Assembly (NCBI GenBank): GCA_963971285.1
Contig: OZ020254.1
Location: 3,534,001 to 3,598,000, forward strand
Direction of reading: 5' to 3'
Origin: Astropecten irregularis
Lineage: Eukaryota > Echinodermata > Asteroidea > Paxillosida > Astropectinidae
DNA length: 64,000 nucleotides
In this document: in pieces, positions 1-11,800 of the stretch
Numbering within the stretch: the first letter of the stretch is position 1
Layout: each line of letters opens with the position of its first letter
The notes under the pieces: generated by a model
Databases searched by the model: none
Told to the model about the DNA's origin: nothing
What the model saw: only the letters and a program-made list of their open reading frames with translations
Translations under genes and position numbers: made by a program

Positions 1-198
1 TCCTGAATGCACGAACACGAAATAGAATGTAATAATGAGGAAAAAGAAAGCCGAGTTTACACAGTGTTAAAAAATCTGTCCGAATCTGAATGCGTTTTCA
101 CGAAAATGAACGTTCTTTTGCTGAATTTGGCCGGGAAAACCTATAACTACACGTGGCACAATTTTTATGGATATTTGGACTTTAAATTCCTTTAGAAA
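1..198. other. Left flank, no recognisable gene
   Basis: AT-rich sequence with a short open frame (7-195) that resembles nothing I recognise. It lies just outside the duplicated block. If the left lectin gene is intact, this is part of its intron 2. Confidence 0.4.
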
Positions 199-459
199 AT
201 ACAACCTTCAACATTTTGAATAAAGTTAAAATGGTATCTACTGTTGCTGCTGTTGTTATTTGTGTTGTAGCTGAGAGCTGCATGTTGGTTCTGGTTCTGC
301 TGCTGCAACTGCTGCGGCTGCTTACCGCTGATACTGCATCAGCCGCTGCTGACAGCGCTATTTCAATATAATACCATGCTTAACAGATCGGCCCTAGTTT
401 TGTTCTAATAAGAGTTAAAGTTAAACCCGTGATATTAAGAAACCTTAAACGGGCCTCAC

Positions 460-2328
460 CTCCACAATCCAGCACTTGCAAGATCTTTGCCTGATTATCT
501 GTGAATATAGGCAGATTGATGAAGAACCAATCATCAGGTGATGCTACAGGTGCACCCATTCCACCAGGTAGAAGGACCCTACATAAACAGCGATGTCTAC
601 GAGGCAACGCCCAGAGAAATCTATCAGGTTGAGCTGGGTCTGGTACTTGACCGAGCTGACACATATTGGCAGCAACCATCAAACGCCAAGAATAAACTAT
701 AAAAAGGAATCATTTTACCAATAATGTTCGTCAGGGTACTTTAAATTCTCTGAACATATTATAGAGATTAAAAATGAGCTAATCTTCACCATCTGATGAA
801 AACCGCGATCACATCATTGGGTCTAACCCCCGTTTCAGACAGGCGTTCCAGCGTCGCGCCGAGGAAAATAGTTTGGAAGCGACTAGGTCGACCCAATTCA
901 GATTTTGGTTTCAGACAGGCGAACCCAATACACTGCAGTATAGCAGTACAAGGGCTTCAAACAAACGAACAATACGACCATGTATATCAACCAATATGTG
1001 GAATTGACTTTTGGGGGTTGATTATGTTACAGACGTTCTTCATTGTCGACTTCGAGTTTTGCGAGGAGGAAATTAATTTGGTTTACTACTAGGCTAGGCC
1101 TAAGGCCATAAACCATCTTTTACTTCTCCTTCAAAAATCATTGTTTGCTTTTTTTTTTATTCATGGGCAAAGGTCTATTGAAAAGTGCACACTATGATGA
1201 ATGACCGGCAGGCGTCTAGTCCTTTTTTCCAGTTCAAAAAGTTTTGTATGTATGCATTGTGGGAAATCACTGCAATTCACTGCTTATTTGCATACAATCA
1301 TTTACATTACATTTACATTGAGTTCGGCGCATGACTAGACTAGAGCGATGTCTGAACATAGATATCAAAAGAATAAATAATGTTTTTATTATTCTATATC
1401 TATGTGTCTGAAACGATGTTGTTCTAGCGCCGTTCTGAACGACCCAGACCGTCGATCTTTCGGCATAAGCCGCGCCTGGTCGCTCCATAATTTATTTCAG
1501 ACGTGGAACTTTCCAGACTTATTTTCAAATCTTGCCTTTCAAATTGGTTCAATTCAGCGCGACGCTGGAACGCCTGTAGCTGTCTGAAACGGAGGTACGA
1601 TATCGGGCCTCACGTTTGTCACTCAGTTTAGGCGTATAGTTGCGATCGAAACTTATGCTAGCAGCTAGTTGCATGGAGGTAGAAATCTATTTCTACCTCC
1701 ATGCAACTTGCAAGCAAGCGGTGTTCCTTCTAACTTCTAAGAGGATCGTATGAAGCAAAAGAATTATGGTATTGACGTGAGTATATACTGTCTCTTAGTT
1801 TTACATCCACAATAAATGCCCAAAACTATTTGACCAAACCTCGCCACACTAGCTGTTGGCCAGCAACATTCCTGAAACTCACTGAACGGAACGCTACTTA
1901 ATCCAGTCGTTTTCTCTTGTGGTAATATTTGATGATTGTATTGATTTAAAAGCCGTATCCTCTTTGCGACAGCCTGCGATCTCCCATGTACCGTTTCTCA
2001 TGTTGTAGCATTGCTCATGTTGTGCATTATTTTAAATGATCCTTGGAATATAGCGGTAGGCCTATGTTAGTATAGTTTCATGGCTTCTGACTGCCAAAGG
2101 AACAAAGATAATTGACTAGTATTAGGGACACCACCAAAGTATATATAGGGCTGGATGGCTCAGTTGGCAGAGCGCCTGCATGTACAGTATCACTGGTTCG
2201 AATCTCGCTCCAGTCAATTTTTCTTTGTTTACTTTTTTTTTACGTACTATAAAAATTGATTAAGAAAAAAAACACTTACCCGCAAGTAGAAAGAATAACA
2301 ACGCCAAGTTCGGTGTTTTGGTTGTCAT
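460..2328 (-). CDS. Secreted F-type lectin-like gene, 5' part (paralogue of the gene at 8873-13798)
   Basis: Two exons are visible on the minus strand. Exon 1 (2280-2328) starts MTTKTPNLALLFFLLA, a clear hydrophobic signal peptide, and ends in phase 1 at a GTAAGT donor. Exon 2 (460-696) follows a TTTTTATAG acceptor, is 237 nt like its paralogue, stays open, and ends in phase 1 at GAG|GTGAGG. It encodes a roughly 79-residue segment I cannot assign to a domain, including LLPGGMGAPVASPDDWFF. It differs from the right copy by only a few residues (for example CRVLL against CTVLL). No F-type lectin exon follows before position 1, and the duplication breaks about 260 bp into intron 2. The 3' body is therefore either off the window, possibly a different lectin, or missing. 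Intact frame and splice sites argue against simple decay. Confidence 0.72.
1349..1412. mobile_element. 48-bp palindromic insertion with 8-bp target-site duplication
   Basis: TGTCTGAA occurs at 1349-1356 and 1405-1412, exactly flanking a 48-bp insert that starts CATAGATAT and ends ATATCTATG. The insert arms are inverted repeats with a small gap. The paralogous block has one copy of the target (TGTCTGCA near 12775-12782) and no insert. An 8-bp duplication is typical of hAT-like transposition, but the insert is far too short to encode anything. Confidence 0.85.
1668..1707. repeat. Perfect 40-bp palindrome, 4-nt loop, absent from the paralogous block
   Basis: The arms are perfect 18-mers around the loop TCTA. 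The core (1672-1703) starts CATGGAGGTAGAAA and ends with its complement TTTCTACCTCCATG. The equivalent place in the right duplicate (about 13143-13162) lacks it. Its ends resemble the insert at 1357-1404 and the one at 30567-30602. I find no clear target duplication. Confidence 0.8.
2150..2235 (+). mobile_element. tRNA-derived SINE (left duplicate)
   Basis: A perfect RNA polymerase III A box (TGGCTCAGTTGG) and a B box (GGTTCGAATCT) are followed by CCAGTCAATTTTTCTTTGTT, a tail shared with many other copies in the window. The tRNA-like part does not look like a functional tRNA. The preceding 200 bp (from about 1905) recurs next to other copies and may belong to the element. Confidence 0.8.
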
Positions 2329-2454
2329 TTTGTCGTCAGGGTTTTAAAAGACTAACTGCATGGTGAAGATGTAGGCCTATTATAGACGTACACAGAAACC
2401 CTCAAGGTAATAACACAATAACACGAAAGAACTGAGAGAAATGCACTGATAATG

Positions 2455-2465
2455 CCTATATAAGT
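2455..2465 (-). promoter_or_regulatory. Candidate TATA element of the left lectin copy
   Basis: CTATATAAG lies about 130 bp upstream of the exon 1 ATG on the minus strand and is preserved in the right duplicate. The better TATA match reads on the plus strand, so orientation is uncertain. Confidence 0.35.
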
Positions 2466-2728
2466 TTAGTGCAGCCTTTTCGTTGGTGTGGGCGATGTAT
2501 GTATATCTGAGTGCTGTGTCATCAAGATGCTTTGCTTGACAATTTTGAGCTGCGTCATAGAAATATTGATTATCTCTATAAAGCGTAATTATTATGGGGG
2601 ACGAAAGAAACGGAAACTGGGTATTATTATCATCGTTCCATCAAGGACATTTTATAAAGATAGATTGCTAATATGCATGCTACGTGACTACCATTACAAA
2701 GCACGGTGAGGCATGATATTAATCAAGA

Positions 2729-2790
2729 GGAGGGGGGGGGGGGAGGGGGGGATATATCCCCCCAATATTTGAAGTGGGGGGGGGGGGGAT
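2729..2790. repeat. G-run tract
   Basis: Several runs of 7-13 G separated by short spacers could form a quadruplex. The runs are much shorter in the paralogous block near 14200-14245, so the tract is length-unstable. Confidence 0.7.
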
Positions 2791-3112
2791 GGCGTGTATT
2801 ATCATCCCCCCAATATTTCGAGGTTGAATATCATTCAAGATGATTGTATAGAAATATTACATGATACTTGTTTTTTTTTTTTTTTTAGTCTTCGCAGTAA
2901 ATTTATACTGTTTTATTCTTCTGCATATCGTTTTCAAATGTTCTAAAATGCGACTTTTCCACTCTGCTTTTCTTAAAAAGTCCCTGGTTTGGGTTGGGGT
3001 ATCCCACCTCCCACAGCCTCCCCCCGCTCGGTCGCTTCGCTCCCTGGCATAGGACACCAAATCACAAATCACCCCCCCCCCCATCATGAAAAGAAACCGA
3101 CACCTATGTTCT

Positions 3113-3333
3113 AAATGCAAAAGAGTGAAAAATACCACTCTTTCAAAATCGTTCATAACTATGGCTCTTGAAAAAGAGTGGTGGATATTTCACTCTTTTG
3201 GAGTGGTTTTCATTCTGGGCCAGAGTGAAAAATCACTCAAAACGATGCAAACTTCACTAAGACAACTCGATAAAGAGGTGTCCCTCATAATGGCTCTTCA
3301 AAGAGTGGCTGTTCACTCTTTTGCATTTACAGA
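3113..3333. mobile_element. Fold-back element, family K (left duplicate)
   Basis: The ends are inverted repeats (AATGCAAAAGAGTGA and TCACTCTTTTGCATT). The interior repeats GAGTGAAAAA and CACTCTTT in opposing orientation. It is part of the duplicated block, and the paralogue is at 14586-14800. Confidence 0.75.
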
Positions 3334-3825
3334 GTAATATTAATACAGCACATCACACCCTAGCTATTGCACGCGAAATTGCACACTTGCGAATTACAGG
3401 CTAGAGCTGTTTGGGGCCGAGTCAGGAGAAATTAGTCTACGCAAATGGGCCTAGACATACTGAAAAACTCAAAACTCCCGTGAATAGATTTGAAAATACT
3501 GTGAACATTTTTCACTCCTGTTTTCTCAAAGAGTGATAGTGTACATCTAGTGGAAATAGTGGAAATTTCACAGATGTGACTAGTCACAGATGTGACTGTG
3601 AATCTGTTTTGGTTTTTTGGGTTTTTTTTACATGGAGTTTTGAATTTGATATCACCCCGAGATCAAACTGGCTATTTTTACTCTTTGGTTGTACTCCTTT
3701 ATACGGCATTTAAACGGCATTCGGTAAGTTTCTGCCATCATCACCATCATTATACCTTGTAAACTATAGGTAAATCCGCGAAGATTTCTGTTTTGGTACG
3801 GTACGCTATCAAAATATGAAGTTAC

Positions 3826-4203
3826 CTTTAAAGGTAGTATCATACTTTGGCAGCATACCGAAGTAGAAATGTTCACAGATTTACCTATAACTTACAGGGT
3901 ATTAAGATGGTGATGGTAGAAACATACCGTTACAAATTTTCTGTCTGAAATGCTGCATTTATCTAGGAAAGAGTCGAACCAATGACCAAAATTATTTTTG
4001 ATCTTTTAAAGATCAAAAATAAAAGAGAAAATATTTCAGACATAATGTGGTCGTTCAGTTTCACTGTTTTTTCAAAAAGTGGGCATCGTATGGGACTGAA
4101 ATTTTCACAGATGACTGTTACTGTATCTGTTTTGAAATTTTTGCCCATGAATCTGTATTTCTTTGACAAAAACCGAAGTATGAACTATGAAGTTACCTTT
4201 AAG
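3826..4203. mobile_element. MITE family A copy
   Basis: It starts TTAAAGGTAGTATCATACTTTGG. Its right end is a degenerate ACCTTTAA. The core has CAGATTTACC, GGTGATGGTAGAAACATACC and a central hairpin around GATCTTTTAAAGATC. It abuts a reversed family-A half ending at 3829, so two elements share the TTAA junction. Confidence 0.85.
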
Positions 4204-5227
4204 TGCCATTCATGCCGTATGGCAGTAGCAACTAAAATCGCATGAACGTTTCTATGCATGCTCAATGTGTCTTTGGAAATTGAAACATCTGTCACACGTG
4301 TCCCGGCTTAAATATTGATTAGAACTGGCGCCGGTCAGCATCAACTCGAATCTTTTGGTTTCCAAGGAAACATAAATGAAAGCAAAGCGTTCATCATTGT
4401 CTCTACAAGGACACAATAATTATAAAATACGGATAATGGAACCTATAGGCGGGTGTGCGCGTGCTTGCCGTCATACGGTTGTGGCAGTGTGATTGTTGGT
4501 CGGTTGTCATGGAGATACTGCAATACATACTGATTGCAAAATTGCAATAACAATTGCAATTGGGATAACACATGATTGGAATTGGTTAAGGTCAATGAAC
4601 AGCTCTGGCATTGATGAATCTATATATGTATGATATTAATAACCAACGAAAGTTTTAGCTCAACTTTGGGTCATCCGACTAACAGGAAAATACTGAAAAA
4701 TTCCATTTTTTTTCTTTTATTTCAAATAAGATTTTAAAATAGTTTGGATCTCTCCGAGACGTGTTTGCGTTCTCTTTTCTTCTGAGCAGCAAAAATTAGG
4801 CAAAATCCAGGCAAAATTAAGTTTCTACCATCACCATCTTGAAAGTTTTGTGTAAATCTGAGTACATTTGTCATTTTTTACTTTACCAATCATATTTTAT
4901 TCCTTCAAAGAACATAGAATGTGATGTCATCTCTCTGTTTTGATGAAATCTTACCAAGCTTGACTATAAATGCTTAAATAACAACACCTTCTTGGAAAAT
5001 GAGTTACACAGAAAGTCTTGTTTTATTTGCACATCCAAGGATTTTGAAATTTTATTCATGAGGAAAATTAAGATTGTTTTTTTTTTAGAGTGATGAAGCC
5101 ATTTTTGTTTAGTTTGTGGCAGGAGACGCATTTTAAGCTAGCATCCATGGACTTTATCGTAGATAGCCTGTCATCGGCACTATAAATGTGCATGCAAAGG
5201 ACAGTGGGTAATCTTGTGTCAAATGTA

Positions 5228-5363
5228 CATAAGGCTGTGTCCCAATTCTTTGGCTGCGACCGCAAATAACACACAAGTCTATGGAAACGGCTGCAGTCAC
5301 TTGCTAGTGGCTGTCATAGGTGCGTGTGTAATTTGCAGCCACAGCCAGGGATTTGGGACACCG
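5228..5363. mobile_element. Fold-back MITE family D
   Basis: The termini GTGTCCCAATTC and GGGATTTGGGACAC are inverted. Inside are TGGCTGCGACCGCAAAT and its counterpart TTTGCAGCCACAGCC around a centre ACACACAAGTCTATGG. A second copy is at 22449-22577. Confidence 0.85.
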
Positions 5364-5470
5364 CCTAACTCGGCACCAGCCCTAGCAACAATTTTACCCA
5401 TCATGCTTTGTGTATACCCCATTTTGGGCTACCTTCAGTATTGGTCCATGCCTCTGTACCATAATAACAT

Positions 5471-5722
5471 GGGGCCAATTTCATAGAGCTGCTTACCGGT
5501 AAGCTAAAAATTTGCTTAAGCGTGAAATGTCTTCCTTGATCCAACAGGATAACCAACCAAATGTTTGTGTGATGTTTACTGCTTTTGACTTGTATTCGGC
5601 CATTGTTTGCTGAGCATAACATTCACAAGGAGTTTTGGCTGGCGCAGGCATACTGATTTTATTAACCAAGGTTTTTGGTGCTTCAGCAAATTTTTGTGCT
5701 TAGCAACTCTATGCAATTGGCC
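5471..5722. mobile_element. MITE family B
   Basis: Terminal inverted repeats start GGGGCCAATTTCATAGAGCT and continue with a CTTAAGC motif. The interior has CTTCCTTGATC, GACTTGTATTCGGCCATTG and AACATTCACAAGGAGTTTT, shared with copies at 44385, 56940 and 60628. Confidence 0.88.
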
Positions 5723-6539
5723 GGAAACATGTTGGTTGTAGATGTTTCAGGCCTTTCTCATAGGATTGCATGTACTTTCAAGCTGTATGTTGGTATTGTT
5801 CATATCCCACATAACATGCTTTCAACCCATGGCACATCATAGAAACCATACATTATGACATGCTGAGCAACACTCTATAATGTTAATGTTCAACCTTTTT
5901 TGAAAATACTGTCCTTTGCTTGTTTGAATAAAAAGAACCGAGAATGAAATAAGGAATAACTAACATTAACAAGGCCTAGCTTTCAAACGACATTATTATA
6001 TAAACTAACACATCTATCAATTTACAAAGTTATCGCAGACAGCAATTGAATTAACTGTATTAAACCTGGTAATTATTTACATTTAATTGGTTAATTATCA
6101 TGAAATGAATTCATTTTTGTTCTTTATCATCTTTGAAATGTCAACCACCAAGATTCCTCGTGAATGACCAAAGTATTGGGTCGTTCTTCTGGTTTCTCTT
6201 ACAGTAAGATTTGCCAGTAGCAAGGTTGGCATAGACTGATTTTCAAGTTAAGGCTTTAATTTCATGAATTTTGAGAAAAAATGCAATAATTGAATGATTA
6301 TTTCTGTTTTTCTTTTCTTTTGGGGGGTGGGTACCCCCTTTTTATCCTGTTAGTGAAAGTAACTTGATAAAAAAGGTAATTATATGGAACTGTGGTCGCT
6401 TCTTTCAGTCATGAACCAAACTTTGTTTCTTCAAAGTAGGGGTTTGTGCATAAGTGGCCATGTTGCTGGAGAACAGGCATTGAAATCATGAAAAGATGGC
6501 AGAAGAATGAAAGGATCATTATGTGGTATTTGTGCTATA

Positions 6540-6947
6540 CAGGGTGTCCCATTATGTTAAAATTTAACTGTTTATCACTTCGAGATTCAGATATGTGATA
6601 CAGCCATGTCTTGGCTATCACCATGTAGAATTTAAGCATATTGGGGCTGCAAATATTGACGAAAATATGACCAATTGAAAGAGTACTTAAAAACAAATTT
6701 GCAAGGATAACACACATAGTGGTCAATACACACGTAATGTGTATGAAAGAAAGATGAAAATCGGGTTTTGAGGTTGGGTAATTCAGTCTTAGTTTTTTCA
6801 CTCAATTTTAGTCAAATTTTGCTCAAATTCTAAATGACGATAGCCAAGCCATGGCTGTATCACATATCTGAATCTTGAAGTGTTACACAGTTTAGTTTTC
6901 ATATAATAGTTCCGACGCAAAGTGTTGCGGTTTTTTGGGGGACACTA
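6540..6947. mobile_element. MITE family H
   Basis: It begins CAGGGTGTCCCA and ends near GGGGGACAC. The interior has inverted GATTCAGATATGTGATACAG and GTATCACATATCTGAATC arms. A second copy is at 43218-43630. Confidence 0.8.
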
Positions 6948-8558
6948 ATCTGCACATGGACAAATTCTGAACACCAATCCCTCCACAAGAGGCATTTGAA
7001 GTAAAATTTGGGGGAGGGGTTAAGTGAGGACAACAGTCGGTATATAAAATATGACTCCAATCTTTAAGAGTTATGAATTTTTGTTGATTTTAAACATTGT
7101 AATTTTGTTTTTAAATTATGTAAACAATTGAGTGTATATCATACCGTGTTGAGAAGAAAGTAACTTATTGCTATCATGTTAATAGAGCCGCATAGCACAG
7201 CAAAATAAAAGACAATCTACTGAAGTAATATACCACAATGTCATGTTCAAAGTATACCAATTATGTTCAATTTTTTACAGATATTCCATCAACATATAAC
7301 ATTCATTTGAAGATCAATGAATATTGAAACCATTTCAAAAACAGTTTCTTTCTTCTACTCAAGTACCCAATGAATACCTTTTTTTTTGTTTTCCATCCTT
7401 CAGAATCACTGCAAATGTTTTCGTATGTAAGCGATAACGCGTACGCCATTGAATTCTAAACATTGAATTCTAAACTTGAAAGTGGACATTTTTTGTTTTC
7501 CAAAACATTCTAGATTTTCTTCGACATAACTCCATTCATTTAAAGAGCAGGCCTTTCGCGTTTCAGCACTTTGCTTTTCATTCCTCTGTCTATTTTATGC
7601 CCTCTTTAAATTTCGTTTATCACTTTGATCAAGAATATAATTATATTGAATATCAAATATTAATAAAACGAAATATCTCGCATAGAGTTTCTACAACAAA
7701 GTATTATAACTATACAATGATACAATAAAAGTGTTAATTTTAACGACCTAAATTTCAGGGTTAAATTCATTTATTAAAAAAATTGAAAACGAGCTCAATT
7801 TATGTACACATTAAACATATCAATAGTATTATATTGATTACTTTTATCGGATTTAATGGTTTACACTTGATCCTAAAAACAGTTGATGCAGGCCTTCTCA
7901 GTGTAACGTTCATTTTGAAAATTGTCAAAATGTAAGAGGATTCGTTCAAATTTATCTGCTCTCTCATTTTTAACGACCTTTCATTTGAAGCTAACTTCAT
8001 ACTTTAGTTTTTGTCAAAGAAATGCAGATTTATGGGCAAAAATATCAAGAAAGATGCACAGTAACAGTCATCTGTTGTGAAATGTCTAGTCACAATAGGC
8101 CTATTGTGCCCACTTTCTGAGAAGACAGTGAAAATACATTTTAGTTACAAATAATAGTGAAGATTTGTTAGTTCAGCTGTATCTGTATTGTTTCTTTGTA
8201 CCTTTTCACTTCGCTAAAAAAAAAATATATATATAACAGCCCTAATAATGGAGAAAAAATTATGAATTGTAAAAATGAGAGACAGATTGTTTAAAATAGA
8301 TTTTACTTAAGATGTTAACCAGTTAAAGGTACTATATCATACTTTTGTCGCACACCAAAGTTAAAAAGAGTAAAACCAAATACCCAAAAAACAGTCCTGA
8401 TCTAGGGGTATGATCAAAACTTGTGTGAATAGATTTGAAAATACCATTTTACATTGTGGTCTCTGATATGATTCATTCTGATAATTTTTGTAAATAATCC
8501 AGTCAATAAGCAGATGGATTAAGACAATGTTTAAATCAAATAGGCCTATAGACCGATC

Positions 8559-8812
8559 CGACGGCAAGTTGTACTGTCCGCCATTACTGTAGTGTCCCCG
8601 CCTGCCTTTTGTCCGGCAACAATTAAAAGAATTTACGCCCCACCGCACTCTACAATTGCAGGATGTATGTCCCATGATTAGAGGACGTACACCCTGCAGT
8701 ATACAGTTTGCGGTGGACGCAAATTATTTTTTTGCCAACAAAATACGGGCGAGGACACACCAGTAATGGCGGGTATTTTTTACCTCCACGGTTGCCCCGT
8801 CGGATCGGTGTA
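8559..8812. mobile_element. Fold-back MITE family F
   Basis: The ends CCGATCCGACGG and CCGTCGGATCGG are perfect 12-bp inverted repeats. The interior has TGTCCGCCATTACTG, CCACCGCACTCT and TTTGCGGTGG arms. A second copy is at 28634-28892 in MAEL intron 1. Confidence 0.88.
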
Positions 8813-8831
8813 TAAACTTTTCATTCATTGA

Positions 8832-8837
8832 TTTATT
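8832..8837 (-). promoter_or_regulatory. Candidate poly(A) signal of the lectin gene
   Basis: AATAAA on the minus strand, about 36 nt after the lectin stop codon at 8873-8875. It would give a very short 3' UTR. Confidence 0.55.
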
Positions 8838-8872
8838 TATAAAACACGGTTTCGCATATGCATGAAATCAAT

Positions 8873-11800
8873 TCATGGTTCACAAGCTGAAAGGGAAAAT
8901 TCCTGTACTGTCACCTCGCAAAAGCTCAGGAAGGCGATACGCTCTAATGGTAAATCAAAACTGACGTAGCCAGCCCTCAACGGTGGATCACACTGTATCT
9001 CGATGGTACCACAGAGTGGTTCTGCTTCTTCTGCAGTCACTGGTGCTCCACATGTCGGATTGGTGGTGATATTCATGCTTGGTCCAGCTCGCACCACGGC
9101 ACCTTCAAGACGGTGACCTGGTATAAAAGGAGTCATAAAAACATTCACAATTGAGATACACAGCTTGACGAAACTGACAAAGTAACTCTAACAATTTGGT
9201 AAACCCTGCACATTTAGACCTCAAATAATGTTATTAATGATTTTTGCTATTTTGTTCTATCTCCCCGACGAAAAACCATTAAAAACAATGACTTCACATT
9301 TTTAAACAATGGGATCAAATTATGTTAGTAAAAGCCATCAATTGCGAAAGGAAGTTATATGCAATGTATATCTATTCTTATACGTTAATTTTCGTGAAGG
9401 TGAGAATACTTGTTTTAAAGGTAGTATCATACTTTGGTAAGAAACCAAAACAGAAATGTTCACAGATTTACGTATAACTTACGGGGTATGAGGATGGTGA
9501 TGGTAGAAACATACCGTTACAATTTTTCCGCCTGAAATGGTGTATATATCCAGAAACTTGTAAATCAACGACCGAAAATCTTTTTGATCTTTTAAAAGAT
9601 CAAAAATAAAAGAGAAAAGACTTAAGAAATACTGTGGCTGTTTTCCACTGTTTTCTGTGGGCACCGTATGGGACTGAGATTTTCACAGATGACTGTTACT
9701 GTATCTGTCTTGATATCTTTACCCATGAATCTGTATTTCTTTGATAAAAACCAAAGTATGATATTACCTTTAAGGAGAGGTAAAACTTACTATATCTACA
9801 GCGATTGTGAATGATGACTTTGCTGATGCAGTGTTCATCCTCGAGATTCACTCTCCACCATGGATTCATCTCCCCAGGGCTGGCTGTTAAAATGAAGCAG
9901 AATACCAGGATGATGATTATCTGCTTGTTGAGATGAACATAATGAGCAGATATGAATATGCACACACACACACACCCCCACACACACTGTAATCTGGATA
10001 AAAATGTAACAGCATTACCTGTATGAATGAATTGATTATCTGTTGTCGTATCCACGATTCCATCCACACCTTTATCTGCTGTAAAGCTGCGATATGTGCT
10101 ACTCTGTTCAGCCGGCTTCCCAATAATGGAAAAATCCTCTGGTGAGAAAAATATCAAATTGACTTTATATATAGAATAAATTACTTTAACGTCACTCAAT
10201 TTCTTTGATATTTCAACTATTCTTTTTACTTATAGTTATGACGATCTCATTAGTATAGGCTAGGCCTACAAGGCTACGTTTATTATGTCAGGTGTTTTTT
10301 TTTCTCGAATTATGCAAATTAGGGTTGCCTTTCACCCTACTGATCATAGGTAGAATGGTGGTCTATATGACATCTGTACCACGAGAGGTCGTGGGTTTGA
10401 ATCCCACCTGCTAATTATGAGTATGCACTGCTCATCTACGTCGGTGAACTGAAGGACATGCCTAATTTGCATAACTCCCGAAGAAAATGATCATGAATAC
10501 AATGAGATTTATTTCGGTTTAAAGGTAGTATCATACTTTGGTAGCATACCGAAACAGAAATCTTCATATTGCCTATATTATAAACATGTACCAGACGCGG
10601 TTCTAGAGCCAATATTTTTGGGGGGCTAGAACTAGAAGAGCCATTATTATTTTTTATTTTTTTTTTGGGGGGGGGGGTGCTAGAAGACCCACAAATTATG
10701 GGGGTTAGACCCTTCTTCTAACATTCGCTTCTGCTATGTCTTATTAGGGGTAGAAGAACATACACCTATATATAGCCTACACAACGCGTGTTATTGTAAT
10801 TGGCGCTTAATAACTGAATGACTGAAAAGATCCAGTATTTTTCAGATTGTTTTTTTCAATTGCATTTTTTTTTTGGGTGGGGATGGGGGGGGGGGGGCTA
10901 AACAAAATTTGGGGGCTCAAGCACCCCCCCCCCCCCCACACACACACACACAGTGGCGTCACCAGACTTTTGAGTCTGGGGGGGCACAAGGGGGGCACTA
11001 GCAATTGTTGGGGGGCACTACAATAATATATATTATATTTTTTTCCACCAACCCAAATCTCAAATGGGGGGGCACGCGGGGGGCACGAGGTTTTCCAGGG
11101 GGGGCACGTGCCCCCCTGCCCCCCCCCCCCCCCCCCCCCCCTTGGTGACGCCACTGCACACACACACACACCCCGTATAACCGCCACTGACATGTACACA
11201 ATATTATGCCAAAGTACGACCCAACTAGAGGATCAACCCCCAGGTCTGAGAACCTGTCGACGCCACTGTTATAGTCAACTTTACCCACAGTGACAGAAGT
11301 AGTTTTAGAGGAAATTGTATATGCAAACCCATATTTATCACGAAATGAATTGAGAGTCTTTTTCTTTCTTTTTTATATTTTTTTTTACAATACGGTAGGC
11401 CTATGCAAAATTCAATTAAGTTAGATTATTTTACTACACTGTACTTCATGTGGTCTTAATAACTACACATGACACATGGATCAGTTCGGACTCTAAACTC
11501 CTTAATTTAGAATAGGCCTATACAACCTTCAACATTTAGAATAAAGTTGAAATGGTATCTAGGCCTACTGTTGCTGCTGTTGTTATTTGTGTTGTAGCTG
11601 AGAGCTGCATGTTGGTTCTGGTTCTGCTGCTGCAACTGCTGCGGCTGCTTACCACTGATACTGCAGCTGCTGGCGGCGCTATTTCGATATAATAATTAAT
11701 GCTTAACAGATCGGCCATAGTTTTGTTCTAATAAGAGTTAAAGTTAAACCCGTGATATTAAGAAACCTTAAACGTGCCTCACCTCCACAATCCAGCACTT

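Larger units (their letters stand above)
199..4548. repeat. Segmental duplication, left copy
   Basis: This block is repeated in the same orientation at 11520-16006. Similarity starts at ATACAACCTTCAACATTT and stops inside a GCAAAATTGCAAT motif. The order of contents is the same in both: lectin exon 2, exon 1, promoter, SINE, fold-back K and MITE A. Identity is high by eye, with scattered substitutions and several indels. The copies differ by discrete insertions: palindromes at 1357-1404 and 1672-1703 occur only here, while a MITE (12848-12978) and about 87 bp near 12420-12505 occur only in the right copy. Confidence 0.93.
4549..8831. other. Gene-free region between the duplicates, MITE-rich
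   Basis: No spliced gene or conserved open frame is recognised. It holds the elements listed separately, a reversed fragment of MITE A (about 8003-8135), a degenerate start of the same family near 8328, and otherwise unique AT-rich sequence. Short open frames here overlap on both strands and look like chance. Confidence 0.6.

Noticed and set aside
2150-2235. Genuine tRNA gene
   Set aside because: Both pol III boxes are present, but the body is degenerate, the 3' part lacks a proper acceptor stem, and the sequence is one of many SINE copies.
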